Shown here: one piece after another, positions 1 to 7,380 of the stretch
How positions within the stretch are numbered: the first letter of the stretch is position 1
How the letters are laid out: every line of letters starts with the position of its first letter
Assembly: GCA_020846435.1 (NCBI GenBank)
Contig: JADLDY010000051.1
Coordinates: forward strand, 1-46,171
From: Deltaproteobacteria bacterium
GTDB taxonomy: Bacteria > Desulfobacterota > GWC2-55-46
Length of the DNA: 46,171 bases
Direction: 5' to 3'
Position numbers and translations under genes: made by a program
The notes under the pieces: model-generated
What the model was told of the DNA's origin: nothing
Databases searched by the model: none
Seen by the model: the letters and a program-made list of their open reading frames with translations, nothing else

Positions 1-870
1 AAAAACTGATAAAACCGCTTTGCTATACGATGTTGGTTGTAGGAGTTGTAAGTGTTTTAGTTTTTAAAACACGAGGTCTGATATTTATGTACCCTGCTGA
101 AATTCGTGAGATTGCCGAATTTAAAATTGATAATGAGGCCTATAGGATTAATAGATGTTTTATCGACAAAGATGCTGAACCATCTTCTTTTCTCAGTGAG
201 TGCCTGGAATATGAAAATAAAAAGGAGCATTCTGTTTTTTTGTGGGGGGATTCGCATGCCGCTGCTTTGTATCCCGGCTTAAAAAAACTGAAGGCGGAAA
301 ATAATGCGTTTAGTCTGTCTCAATTTACTTCAAGTGGTTGCCCCCCCCCTTGTTGGGTTGGATATTGAGCAGAGAAAAAATTGCAAACCGATAAACGACA
401 TGATCTTGTCAAAGATAAGAACCGTTCAACCTGATATCGTTATCCTTGCTGCTAATTGGCTTGCGTATCACGAAAAGGAAATAACCGAAGGAGTATTGTC
501 TGAAACACTGAAAACGCTTAAAGATGCTGGTGTCAGGCGTGTGGTTGTATTTGGGCAAGCACCTGTCTGGAAACTAACTCAACCATCCGTATATCTAATG
601 GTTTGGCGAAGATTGGACAAAACAACTGAAAGAACAAAGTTGTATTTTGATAGCAACTCAGTACGAATCGACAATTTAGTAAATAAAACTGTAACTTCTT
701 TGAACGCAACTTTTATTTCTCCAATAAAATCTCTTTGTAATGAGCAGGGGTGTTTGCTTGTTGCTGGGCAGAATATTCCAGTAACTGGGGATCGTGATCA
801 TCTTACCGTAGAAGGTTCAAAATTGTTAATTGAGAGCTCTAAATCAAAGATATTTGACTATAGTCTTTAA
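1..870 (+). pseudogene. SGNH-domain (acyltransferase-type) C-terminal part, frameshifted and cut by window edge
   Basis: The reading frame is open from the window edge, so the N-terminal part lies outside. The visible part resembles the SGNH hydrolase-like domain found at the C terminus of OafA/YrhL-type acyltransferase-3 proteins, which O-acetylate surface polysaccharides. There is a GDSH block (WGDSHAAALYPGL) near 247-285 and a late DRDHLT block near 790 that would supply the catalytic Asp/His pair. The frame breaks at a run of nine C at 341-349. Removing one C would join the halves through GCPPLVGLD, the expected family sequence. The region is clearly more AT-rich than its neighbours, which suggests horizontal acquisition. 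It could be a true pseudogene, a phase-variable gene in the OFF state, or a homopolymer sequencing error. Confidence 0.72.
341..349 (+). repeat. Homopolymer run of nine C at the frame break
   Basis: Nine consecutive C residues lie exactly where the upstream frame (stop at 366-368) and the downstream frame of the SGNH-domain gene meet. A change to eight C restores one continuous reading frame. Such tracts are known to slip and switch surface-glycan genes on and off in other bacteria. Here that is inference only. Confidence 0.8.
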
Positions 871-938
871 TTTAAAGACTGAGCCGTGAGGCGTAACCCA
901 ACACAATATAAAAAGACCGTATCAAGAAAGGCAAAATC

Positions 939-1151
939 ATGGACATGGTAAAAGACTCTAACGGCAACGCCCTCGCTGAAGGTGATTCGGTTCAGCTCAC
1001 CAAGGACTTGAAAGTCAAGGGATCTTCTTTAAACCTCAAGAGGGGAAAGGTCTTCAAGAACATCCATCTCACCTCGAACAGCGAAGAGATAGAGTGCCGC
1101 GAGGGAAAGACCACCATCGTGCTCAAGACCTGTTTTTTGAAAAAAGCCTGA
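939..1151 (+). CDS. Short PhnA-domain protein
   Basis: This 70-residue protein matches the C-terminal domain of the PhnA/YjdM family: DSNGNALAEGDSV near the start, then a basic KDLKVKG stretch and an IECREGK turn. E. coli YjdM is about 111 residues and carries an N-terminal zinc ribbon, which is absent here. Short ribbon-less versions are common in other bacteria. Despite the old name, a role in phosphonate metabolism is not established and the function is unknown. The start is preceded by an AGAAAGG ribosome site. A possible -10 box (TATAAA) lies in the short gap after the SGNH gene, but I see no clear -35. Confidence 0.8.
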   Translation: MDMVKDSNGNALAEGDSVQLTKDLKVKGSSLNLKRGKVFKNIHLTSNSEEIECREGKTTIVLKTCFLKKA

Positions 1152-1216
1152 TACGGTTGGGCGCGTCATGGACGCCTTCAAGACGATCAAACGCACTGAA
1201 CGGGCCCCTCTTCTGC

Positions 1217-2214
1217 ATGGTTAACAGGACAAGCCACATCATAAAAGTCATCCTTGTCTTTCTGGTCATAATGGCGTTCGGCGTAGCCGGCCTGATGATC
1301 ATAGAGGGGTGGCCTTTCCTCGACGCTCTCTACATGGTCGTCATCACCCTTTCCACCATAGGGTACAGGGAGGTGCACGAGCTCTCCACGCCGGGCACTA
1401 TCTTCCTTATCGGCTTCATCATCCTCGGCGTCGGGTCTTTCCTTTATGTCGTGTCGACGACGGCGGAGTTCATAGTAGAAGGGCACCTCAAGGGCGTTCT
1501 CGGGAGAAAGAAGATGACGAAAAAGATACACGAGCTCAAGGGCCATTACATCATCTGTGGCTTCGGCAGGGTCGGCCAGCGAGTGGCGCAGGAATTGAAA
1601 AAGACGGCGCGGAGTTTGTCGTGATCGATGTCAATCGCGACGCTATAAACGCCTGCGTGCAGTTGGGCTATCTTTACATCGACGGGTCGGCCTCGAATGA
1701 CGATGTTCTCAAAGAGGCCGGGATAATGACCGCGAAGGGGCTGGTCTCGGCCATAGATTCCGACGCAGAGAATGTCTATGTCACTTTGAGCGCCAAGACC
1801 CTGAGGAGCGACCTATATGTGGTCGCGAGGGCGAGTTGTGATGAAGCCGAGTTCAAGCTTTTGAAGGCCCACGCGGACAGGGTGCTCTCGCCGTATACCA
1901 TTGGCGGAAGGCGGCTCGCGAGCCTCCTCATGCGCCCCAATGTCGTCGAGTTCCTCGATGTCGTCATGCACGCGGGGCAGGAAAGGCTTCTCATGGAAGA
2001 GATAACGGTGCTGGGGGAATCAACGCTCTCCGGCCTCACCATAGGCGATGTGAAGTCCCGTTGTCCGGGCGGCGTCAACATACTCGCCATAAAGAAGAAC
2101 GGCGACCCGAAGGTCACCGCCAGCCCGGCAGGCAAGACAGTGATAAGTACAGGGGACATGCTCATAACGCTCGGCACGCGCGAACAGCTAAAAGAGCTCG
2201 AGGATATGATATAG
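1217..2214 (+). pseudogene. TrkA-type potassium channel (Kch/MthK-like), frameshifted
   Basis: The first half holds two membrane helices around a pore loop with the filter motif TIGYRE, followed by the start of an RCK/TrkA-N domain (HYIICGFGRVGQRVAQEL, a Rossmann GxGxxG). The second half continues the RCK-N domain (EFVVIDVNRD, DGSASND) and ends in a TrkA-C domain, finishing near GTREQLKELEDMI. The frame breaks at five A at 1598-1602. One extra A gives a continuous protein of about 332 residues, the normal length for this family of cytoplasmically gated inner-membrane channels. ATG 1217 is the only sensible start in this frame, because further upstream it overlaps phnA. A homopolymer sequencing error is at least as likely as a real mutation. 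Confidence 0.78.
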
Positions 2215-2683
2215 AAGATGGCGGCCCTATGGATGGGGCAAGATGAGAACCTTTTTTTGCAATACGAGATTGCTTCGTCGCTTCGCTCCTCGCAATGACG
2301 GAAGTCTCCCTCTCCCACAAGGGTAGAGGGAGTTTATCATGCGGCTCCTCAGAATGACAGCATACTTTAAATAATCCCCCCTCAGTCCCCCTTTAGAAAA
2401 GGGGGAGGTAATAAAGAAGAAGAGATTGCTTATCTCGCCCCATCCATGGGGCTCGACCCTTCGGGCCCGCGATCGCTCAAAATTCAATTTTTACTGTCCT
2501 GCAAAAATTGTCGTCGCTTCGCTCCTCGCAATGACGGCAATCCCCTTTACAAAAGGTGGAAAGTAAAAAATAAAAAAGGCGGAGCGAATGCCCCGCCTTT
2601 TCTTATTCAATCATCTCGTCTGTCATTGCGAGCGAAGCGAGGCAATCTCTGAGATTGTCTCGGCTGCGCCCTCGCGATGACCA
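2215..2683. repeat. Gene-free patch of nested interspersed repeats
   Basis: These 469 bases between two convergent genes hold no credible gene. They contain a perfect 11-base inverted pair (ATGGATGGGGC 2229-2239 and GCCCCATCCAT 2437-2447). Several copies of an attgcttcg...cgcaatgac repeat lie near 2268-2300, 2508-2537 and 2625-2682; the last is a degenerate inverted pair able to form a long hairpin. Purine/pyrimidine palindromes lie at about 2309-2332 and 2376-2410 (a ccccctttagaaaaggggg type). The pattern fits successive insertion of short mobile palindromic repeats. Confidence 0.75.
2574..2606. terminator. Bidirectional intrinsic terminator
   Basis: Inverted arms AAAAGGCGG (2574-2582) and CCGCCTTTT (2593-2601) are flanked by A-rich sequence on the left and T-rich sequence on the right, so the hairpin could terminate both converging transcripts. 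Its loop and stem are almost the same as those of the terminator after nadA at 9050-9078. Confidence 0.75.
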
Positions 2684-3097
2684 CTAATCGAAGGTTATCT
2701 CTTTTATATTCTTCGCCAAAATCCTGTAAGTACCGTAGCTCGTCGTGCCCATGAACCTCTGGTCGTTGTCCAGGCTTATGGCGACTACATCGCCGCTCTT
2801 CATCGTAACCTGGAAGTCGCTCTTGTTGTTGGTTCCGCTTCCGGTGGCGACGACCTTCTTTATCTTCTCAAAGGCGACAGTCACTGTGCCCTTGCCCCTT
2901 GTCCCTATGAAAAAGATATTGCCTTCCCACGACGCGCCGACTACCTTTGTGGTTATGTCCTGGTCGTCTCTTATTGTGGCGTTGTGGCTCACTTCCGGGA
3001 CCGGAACATCAGGGCCCGGGCTTTTTCCCATGCCGACGAGGGCTACCCAGAGGAAAACAAAAGACAGAACAGCAAAAGACCTTTTTATGCGCAACAT
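2684..3097 (-). CDS. Exported hypothetical protein
   Basis: This 137-residue protein starts with a basic segment and a hydrophobic helix (residues about 5-24), consistent with Sec export. No lipobox cysteine is present. The mature part is predicted to be beta-rich, with alternating polar and hydrophobic residues and a conserved-looking core (GKGTVTVAFEKIKKVV, then DFQVTMKSGDVVAISLD). The layout recalls small periplasmic proteins seen in Geobacter relatives, but I do not recognise a named family. It is transcribed alone, converging on the channel gene across the repeat patch. Function unknown. Confidence 0.7.
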   Translation of the reverse strand: MLRIKRSFAVLSFVFLWVALVGMGKSPGPDVPVPEVSHNATIRDDQDITTKVVGASWEGNIFFIGTRGKGTVTVAFEKIKKVVATGSGTNNKSDFQVTMKSGDVVAISLDNDQRFMGTTSYGTYRILAKNIKEITFD

Positions 3098-3287
3098 CCG
3101 AATCCTCCGAAAGTAAGTTGCCTAATTATTGCAGGCACCAAGGCGAAAAGTCAAGGAAACTAAGGGGGAAACACGAAGGCAGGCCGTTTGAAAAAACGCA
3201 CCCTTCTCCCGCAAGGGGAGAGGGGCGCTCCGCGTCAATCTCCGCATATTGACTTCCCGCGCCGGGCGCCTCTGGTGGGCGCATTGT

Positions 3288-3316
3288 TTGACTTTTACCG
3301 GGTTTGTCTTTATACT
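3288..3316 (+). promoter_or_regulatory. Sigma-70-type promoter, probably giving a leaderless mRNA
   Basis: TTGACT (3288-3293) and TATACT (3311-3316) are separated by exactly 17 bases. Transcription would start near 3323, only about four bases before ATG 3327, and there is no Shine-Dalgarno sequence in between. Confidence 0.7.
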
Positions 3317-3326
3317 TAAAGTACTT

Positions 3327-3587
3327 ATGGCCACCAGGATAAACTTCATAGACCTTTACTCCATCTATAACGAGCTTGACGCTAATGTCATCGAGTCTCT
3401 TATGGAAGGGTTCAATATAACCTGTTCCATAAGGACGCTCGGCCGCGAACGCTTTGCCACAGATGTGGGCGGCTACCTCGAAAAGCGCATAGCCGTCGAG
3501 GAGGACAAGATAGAGAACGCGAGAAAGCTCATAAACGAGGCCATAAGGAACGGCGTCATCTCCAAGGAAGGCAAGTTCCGCGTCTGA
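3327..3587 (+). CDS. DUF2007-like putative signal-transducing protein
   Basis: This is an 86-residue soluble protein. The pattern DLYSIYNELDANVIESLMEGFNI, then a strand pair, then AVEEDKIENARKLINEAI resembles the small DUF2007 fold, in which an alpha/beta unit ends in a helix after a V-x-EED motif. The biochemical role of that family is not settled. A longer frame reaches back to 3249, but it would run through the promoter, so ATG 3327 is preferred. No ribosome site precedes it, which agrees with a leaderless transcript. It sits alone ahead of the sirtuin gene. Confidence 0.6.
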   Translation: MATRINFIDLYSIYNELDANVIESLMEGFNITCSIRTLGRERFATDVGGYLEKRIAVEEDKIENARKLINEAIRNGVISKEGKFRV

Positions 3588-3660
3588 TTTTTCCGGCCCT
3601 TTTCCGCTCCTCTTTGTCGCAAGGGCTTCTTTTTTCCGGTCTGATATCCTTTAACAATAC

Positions 3661-4377
3661 ATGCGAATTCAAATAGAAAAGCTTAAAAGCAGGCTTAAGA
3701 AAGCCCGCTCGCTCGTGGTCCTGACAGGAGCTGGCGTCTCTTCCGAGAGCGGCGTGCCGACCTTCAGGGGGGCGGATGGCCTGTGGCGAAACCATGACCC
3801 TATGGCGCTCGCGACCCCTGAGGCGTTCGAGGAAGACCCTGTCCTCGTCTGGGAATGGTACGACTGGCGCCGTTCCATCATCTCGAAGATCCAGCCCAAC
3901 CCGGCCCACTACGCCATTGCCGAGCTCGAAAAAAGATATGCCGAGTTCACGCTCATAACCCAGAATGTCGACGGGCTCCACCTGCTTGCCGGGAGCCAAA
4001 AGGCGATAGAGCTGCACGGCTCCATCTGGACTCTGAAGTGCGTAGAGTGCGGAAATTCAAGCGAAAACAGGGAAGTGCCGATAAAGATACTGCCGAGGTG
4101 CTCCTGCGGCGGCCTCCTCCGGCCTTCTGTCGTCTGGTTCGGAGAAGCTCTCCCTGAAGGCGCTCTCTACCGCGCCTTTGAGGCGTCGTCGAACGCCGAA
4201 GTCATGCTGGTCGTCGGCACTTCCGGAGTTGTCCAGCCAGCCGCGTCATTGGCTTTGAGGGCAAAGGGGGCAGGGGCTTTTGTCGTTGAGATAAACCCGG
4301 AGGAGACTCAACTTTCAGGTTCTCTCGACATGAGACTTTCCGGCAAGGCGGGCGAGCTGATGCCAACTCTTCTTTAG
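3661..4377 (+). CDS. cobB: NAD-dependent protein deacylase (sirtuin, class III type)
   Basis: This 238-residue SIR2 protein removes acyl groups from lysines using NAD+. It shows the GAGVSSESGVPTFRG NAD site (residues 23-37), QNVD (101-104), the catalytic His119 in the LHG motif, and a zinc site of two cysteine pairs (C127/C130 and C147/C149). Residues Y67 and R70 in WYDWR form the Y-x-x-R pair that in SIRT5 and E. coli CobB binds acidic acyl groups, so desuccinylase or demalonylase activity is plausible. A TATCCT -10-like box at 3645-3650 lies only 11 bases before the ATG, hinting again at a very short leader. It is not tied to a cobalamin pathway despite the gene name. Confidence 0.9.
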   Translation: MRIQIEKLKSRLKKARSLVVLTGAGVSSESGVPTFRGADGLWRNHDPMALATPEAFEEDPVLVWEWYDWRRSIISKIQPNPAHYAIAELEKRYAEFTLITQNVDGLHLLAGSQKAIELHGSIWTLKCVECGNSSENREVPIKILPRCSCGGLLRPSVVWFGEALPEGALYRAFEASSNAEVMLVVGTSGVVQPAASLALRAKGAGAFVVEINPEETQLSGSLDMRLSGKAGELMPTLL

Positions 4378-4468
4378 CTGTTAGTTCCAGTAGAAATTCG
4401 TCTCGTACCTTAGTATAATATCGGCCGCGGTCGCGTCAGCGGCCAGAATCTCTCAAAAGGGGGCTAAA

Positions 4469-4909
4469 TTGAAGGTTTTTACCAGCGCTATCAGGATCAG
4501 ATCGAGTGCCAAGACCGAAGAGGTCAATATCACTAACCAGGTGGAAGCTGTAATACTTGAAAGCGGCATCCATGAGGGGCAGGCGCTGGTATTTACCGGC
4601 CATACGACCGCGAGCTTACACCTGAACAACGCTGACAAGGACCTCGAAGAGGACTTCCACAACTTCCTCAAGCAGATAGTCCCGAACAAACCCGACTACA
4701 AGCACAACAAGGGCGAGTACGGCAGGAACGCCGACGCTCACCTCAAGAGCCTTCTTGTCGGCAACAGCGTGACCATACCGGTCACCAAGGGCAGGCTCGC
4801 TCTCGGCCAGTGGCAGGCCATCTACTTCTCGGAGTTCGACGGACCGAGGAGCCGCCTCATATCCATCAAGGTCTTCGGCGTCCCTGAGCAGAGCGTCAAG
4901 GGCCGTTGA
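4469..4909 (+). CDS. yjbQ: YjbQ family protein (secondary thiamine-phosphate synthase)
   Basis: This 146-residue protein matches the UPF0047/YjbQ family: VFTGHTTASLHLNN near residues 42-55, YGRNADAHLKSLLVG near 89-103, and a C-terminal GQWQAIYFSEFDGPR. The conserved histidines are in place. E. coli YjbQ has weak thiamine-phosphate synthase activity; the main physiological role remains uncertain. The start is TTG, preceded by an AAAAGGGGGC ribosome site. The stop overlaps the TTG start of rsmD (TTGA), so the two are probably translationally coupled. A TATAAT box at about 4413 may belong to their promoter. Confidence 0.85.
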   Translation: MKVFTSAIRIRSSAKTEEVNITNQVEAVILESGIHEGQALVFTGHTTASLHLNNADKDLEEDFHNFLKQIVPNKPDYKHNKGEYGRNADAHLKSLLVGNSVTIPVTKGRLALGQWQAIYFSEFDGPRSRLISIKVFGVPEQSVKGR

Positions 4910-5472
4910 GGATAGTCTCAGGCGCTTTCAAGGGCAGGAGGCTCTCGACCCCCAAAGGGATGGACATAAGGCCTACCTCCGACAAGGTCAGGCAGGCCAT
5001 ATTCAATATCCTCCCGATGGAGTTCCCGTTTAAAAGGGCTCTCGACCTTTTCGCCGGCACAGGCGCGATGGGGTTGGAAGCCCTGAGCCGCGGCGCGCTT
5101 CAAGCGACCTTCGTCGACAGCGGCGCCGAGGCCATATCGCTGATCAAAAAAAACATGGAGTCCTGCGGCGTCGAGGCAAGGGTATACAGGAGCGACGCGC
5201 AGGCCTCTTTGAAACAGTTCAGCCGAAAAGGCGAAAAGTTCGACCTCATAATAATAGACCCGCCGTACAGCACGGCCCTTTTGAGGGAAGCTCTCGAGGC
5301 GATCGACTCCGACGGCCTCCTTTCCCCGGAAGGGGTCATAGTGGCTGAGACCACTAAGAGGAACGCATTTCAAGCTGATTTGAAAACCCTTGAGGTCTAT
5401 GACGAGAGGCGCTACGGGGATACGGTAGTCTATTTTCTCAGATGCAAGGCTGCAACAACTTTTGAAAATTAG
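4906..5472 (+). CDS. rsmD: 16S rRNA (guanine-966-N2)-methyltransferase RsmD
   Basis: This 188-residue Rossmann methyltransferase modifies 16S rRNA on the small subunit. It begins with the typical MRIVSGAFKGRRL and IRPTSDKVRQAIFNIL blocks. The SAM site is LDLFAGTGAMGLEALSRGA (about residues 46-64) and the catalytic DPPY motif is near residue 117. The TTG start overlaps the yjbQ stop. The extreme C terminus (TFEN and the TAG at 5470-5472) is encoded by the terminal inverted repeat of an R2 element, so insertion has probably replaced the original end of the protein. coaD follows, as often seen in bacteria. Confidence 0.9.
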   Translation: MRIVSGAFKGRRLSTPKGMDIRPTSDKVRQAIFNILPMEFPFKRALDLFAGTGAMGLEALSRGALQATFVDSGAEAISLIKKNMESCGVEARVYRSDAQASLKQFSRKGEKFDLIIIDPPYSTALLREALEAIDSDGLLSPEGVIVAETTKRNAFQADLKTLEVYDERRYGDTVVYFLRCKAATTFEN

Positions 5473-5588
5473 ATATTTTTTCTGAGATCAAGGAAGGGCG
5501 GAAATAAAAAGCGCAGCATATATGAGAATATGTGAGCATTTTTATTTACGCCCTGACACAGAGGTCGGGAAAAAGAGCAATTTTCCAG
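5461..5588 (-). mobile_element. R2 element, copy 1 (MITE-like)
   Basis: This stretch of about 128 bases, read on the minus strand, aligns with 33679-33808 with only about 17 mismatches over some 123 positions counted by eye. Its ends are inverted (TTGAAAATTAG at the left and GCAATTTTCC at the right) and match the sharper terminal repeats of copy 2. An imperfect internal hairpin lies at about 5507-5544 (AAAAAGCGCAGC against GTGAGCATTTTT). It supplies the rsmD stop codon and ends just before the coaD ribosome site. No transposase is encoded. Confidence 0.75.
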
Positions 5589-5595
5589 GAGAAAG

Positions 5596-6096
5596 ATGTC
5601 TAAGCATATCGGTGTATATCCCGGCACCTTCGACCCTATAACAAAAGGGCACCTCGACGTTATCGAGCGCGGCATCAAGCTCTTCGACGTCCTCGTGGTG
5701 GCGGTCGCCGAGGGGCTCACAAAGACCCCGCTCTTCGATGTGAATGAGCGGCTCGAGATGATACGGGCCGAGGTGAAAAAGTACAAGAGCGTCAGGGTCG
5801 AGAGCTTCGACTGCCTGCTCATGGATTACATGAGAAAGAAAAAGGCCAAGATAGTTCTGCGCGGCCTTCGCGTTGTCTCAGACTTCGAGTACGAGTTCCA
5901 GATGGCCCTCATAAACAGGAAGCTCGACTCTGACATTGAGACGGTCTTCATGATGACCTCAGACAACTACGCTCCGGTGAGCTCGCGTTTCATAAAAGAG
6001 ATCGCCAGATTAGGCGGGGATGTAAGCGCCTTCGTGACTCCGGGTGTCTCCCGCCGCCTCGACAAAAAGTACAAGCAGCTTGGAAAAGGACAGTAA
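5596..6096 (+). CDS. coaD: Phosphopantetheine adenylyltransferase
   Basis: This 166-residue enzyme transfers AMP from ATP to 4'-phosphopantetheine, the penultimate step of coenzyme A synthesis. It shows the nucleotidyltransferase signature YPGTFDPITKGHLDVI (residues about 8-23, with the T/H-x-G-H histidine at 19), the R-G-L-R block (VLRGLRVVSDFEYEFQ), and the late SSRFIKEIARLGGDV motif. The length is normal for the family. An AGGAGAAAG ribosome site precedes the ATG directly after the R2 element. The aminotransferase gene follows 17 bases later, probably in the same transcript. Confidence 0.95.
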   Translation: MSKHIGVYPGTFDPITKGHLDVIERGIKLFDVLVVAVAEGLTKTPLFDVNERLEMIRAEVKKYKSVRVESFDCLLMDYMRKKKAKIVLRGLRVVSDFEYEFQMALINRKLDSDIETVFMMTSDNYAPVSSRFIKEIARLGGDVSAFVTPGVSRRLDKKYKQLGKGQ

Positions 6097-6113
6097 CTTC
6101 AAGGAGCGTCACG

Positions 6114-7310
6114 ATGATTAAGCTTTCAGACAGGCTCGCGGGACTCGAGGAATCGGTAACGCTCGCCATTACGGCAAAGGCCAGGGCGATGAAGGCCGAA
6201 GGCCGCGATGTAATAGGCTTCGGCGCGGGAGAGCCTGACTTCGATACGCCGGAGAACATCAAAGAGGCGGGCATAAAGGCCATAAGGGACGGCCACACCA
6301 AGTACACGGCCGTCGGCGGCATAAACGAGCTCAAGGACGCCATAATAGGCAAGTTCAACAAGGAGAACTCCCTTGCCTATACGCGGGACGAGATACTCGT
6401 CTCATGCGGCGGCAAGCATTCCATCTTCAACCTCTTTCAGGCGATATTGAATCCGGGCGACGAGGTCATAATACCCGCGCCGTACTGGGTTTCATACCCG
6501 GTCATGGTCGCCCTCGGCGGAGGCACCCCGAAGGTCGTGCACACGAAGGAGTCCGACGGCTTCAGGATGTCGCCGGAGGCGTTCAGGGCGGCTATCAATC
6601 CCAGGACAAAGGCCGTAGTCATCAACAGCCCCTCCAACCCCACTGGAGCTGCCTACACTGAAAAAGAGCTCGTAAAAATCGCTGAGATAGCCCTTGAAAA
6701 CGGCCTCCTCATAATATCCGACGAGATATACGAGAGGCTCTCCTACGACGGTTTCAAGGTGACCTCGATCGCCTCGCTTTCAGAGGAGGCGAAAAAGTCC
6801 ACGGTAGTGTTGAACGGCGTCTCCAAGACCTATTCGATGACAGGCTGGAGGATAGGCTACGCGGCAGGCCCGAAGAACATCATAAAGGCCATGACCAACA
6901 TCCAGAGCCAGTCGACTTCGAACCCGACTTCCATCAGCCAGTGGGCGGCGGTCGAGGCGATAAGCGGACCGCAGACCGAGATAGACAAGATGGTCGCCGA
7001 GTTCGTCAAGAGGCGCGATTCTATAGTCGCGGGCCTCAACGCCATCGACGGGATAAGCTGCATAAAGCCGCAGGGCGCGTTCTATGTCTTCCCTAATGTC
7101 TCGAAACTCTTCGGCAGGAAGTACAAGGGCTCTCCCATAAAGGGCTCAGTTGACCTCGCGACTTACCTTATTGACGAAGCCGGGATAGCGGTTGTCCCGG
7201 GCGAGCCGTTCGGCGACGACAACTTCATAAGGCTCTCCTACGCTACTTCCATGGACCATATAGTAAAGGGCGTGAAGAGGATAGGCGAAGCTGTAAAAGA
7301 GCTGAAGTGA
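6114..7310 (+). CDS. aspC: Class I pyridoxal-phosphate aminotransferase (aspartate aminotransferase type)
   Basis: This 398-residue fold-type I enzyme has the hallmarks of the Ig subgroup of aspartate aminotransferases: FGAGEPDFDTPENIKEA at the N terminus, SPSNPTGA near residue 171, SDEIYERL, and the PLP lysine in SKTYSMTGWRIGY (about residue 238). The conserved arginine near the end (FIRLSYATS) would bind the substrate carboxylate. It likely transfers the amino group between aspartate and 2-oxoglutarate; related family members also act on prephenate. A strong hairpin terminator follows about 70 bases downstream. Confidence 0.9.
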   Translation: MIKLSDRLAGLEESVTLAITAKARAMKAEGRDVIGFGAGEPDFDTPENIKEAGIKAIRDGHTKYTAVGGINELKDAIIGKFNKENSLAYTRDEILVSCGGKHSIFNLFQAILNPGDEVIIPAPYWVSYPVMVALGGGTPKVVHTKESDGFRMSPEAFRAAINPRTKAVVINSPSNPTGAAYTEKELVKIAEIALENGLLIISDEIYERLSYDGFKVTSIASLSEEAKKSTVVLNGVSKTYSMTGWRIGYAAGPKNIIKAMTNIQSQSTSNPTSISQWAAVEAISGPQTEIDKMVAEFVKRRDSIVAGLNAIDGISCIKPQGAFYVFPNVSKLFGRKYKGSPIKGSVDLATYLIDEAGIAVVPGEPFGDDNFIRLSYATSMDHIVKGVKRIGEAVKELK

Positions 7311-7380
7311 AAATTGTTATTTTTCACCCTTCCTCGGCCTCGGAAAAAATATTTAATTTTCAGAGACACCCTAAGAATAA

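Noticed and set aside
2215-2683. CRISPR array
   Set aside because: The repeats are palindromic, occur in both orientations and have no regular spacer length; no cas genes are nearby.
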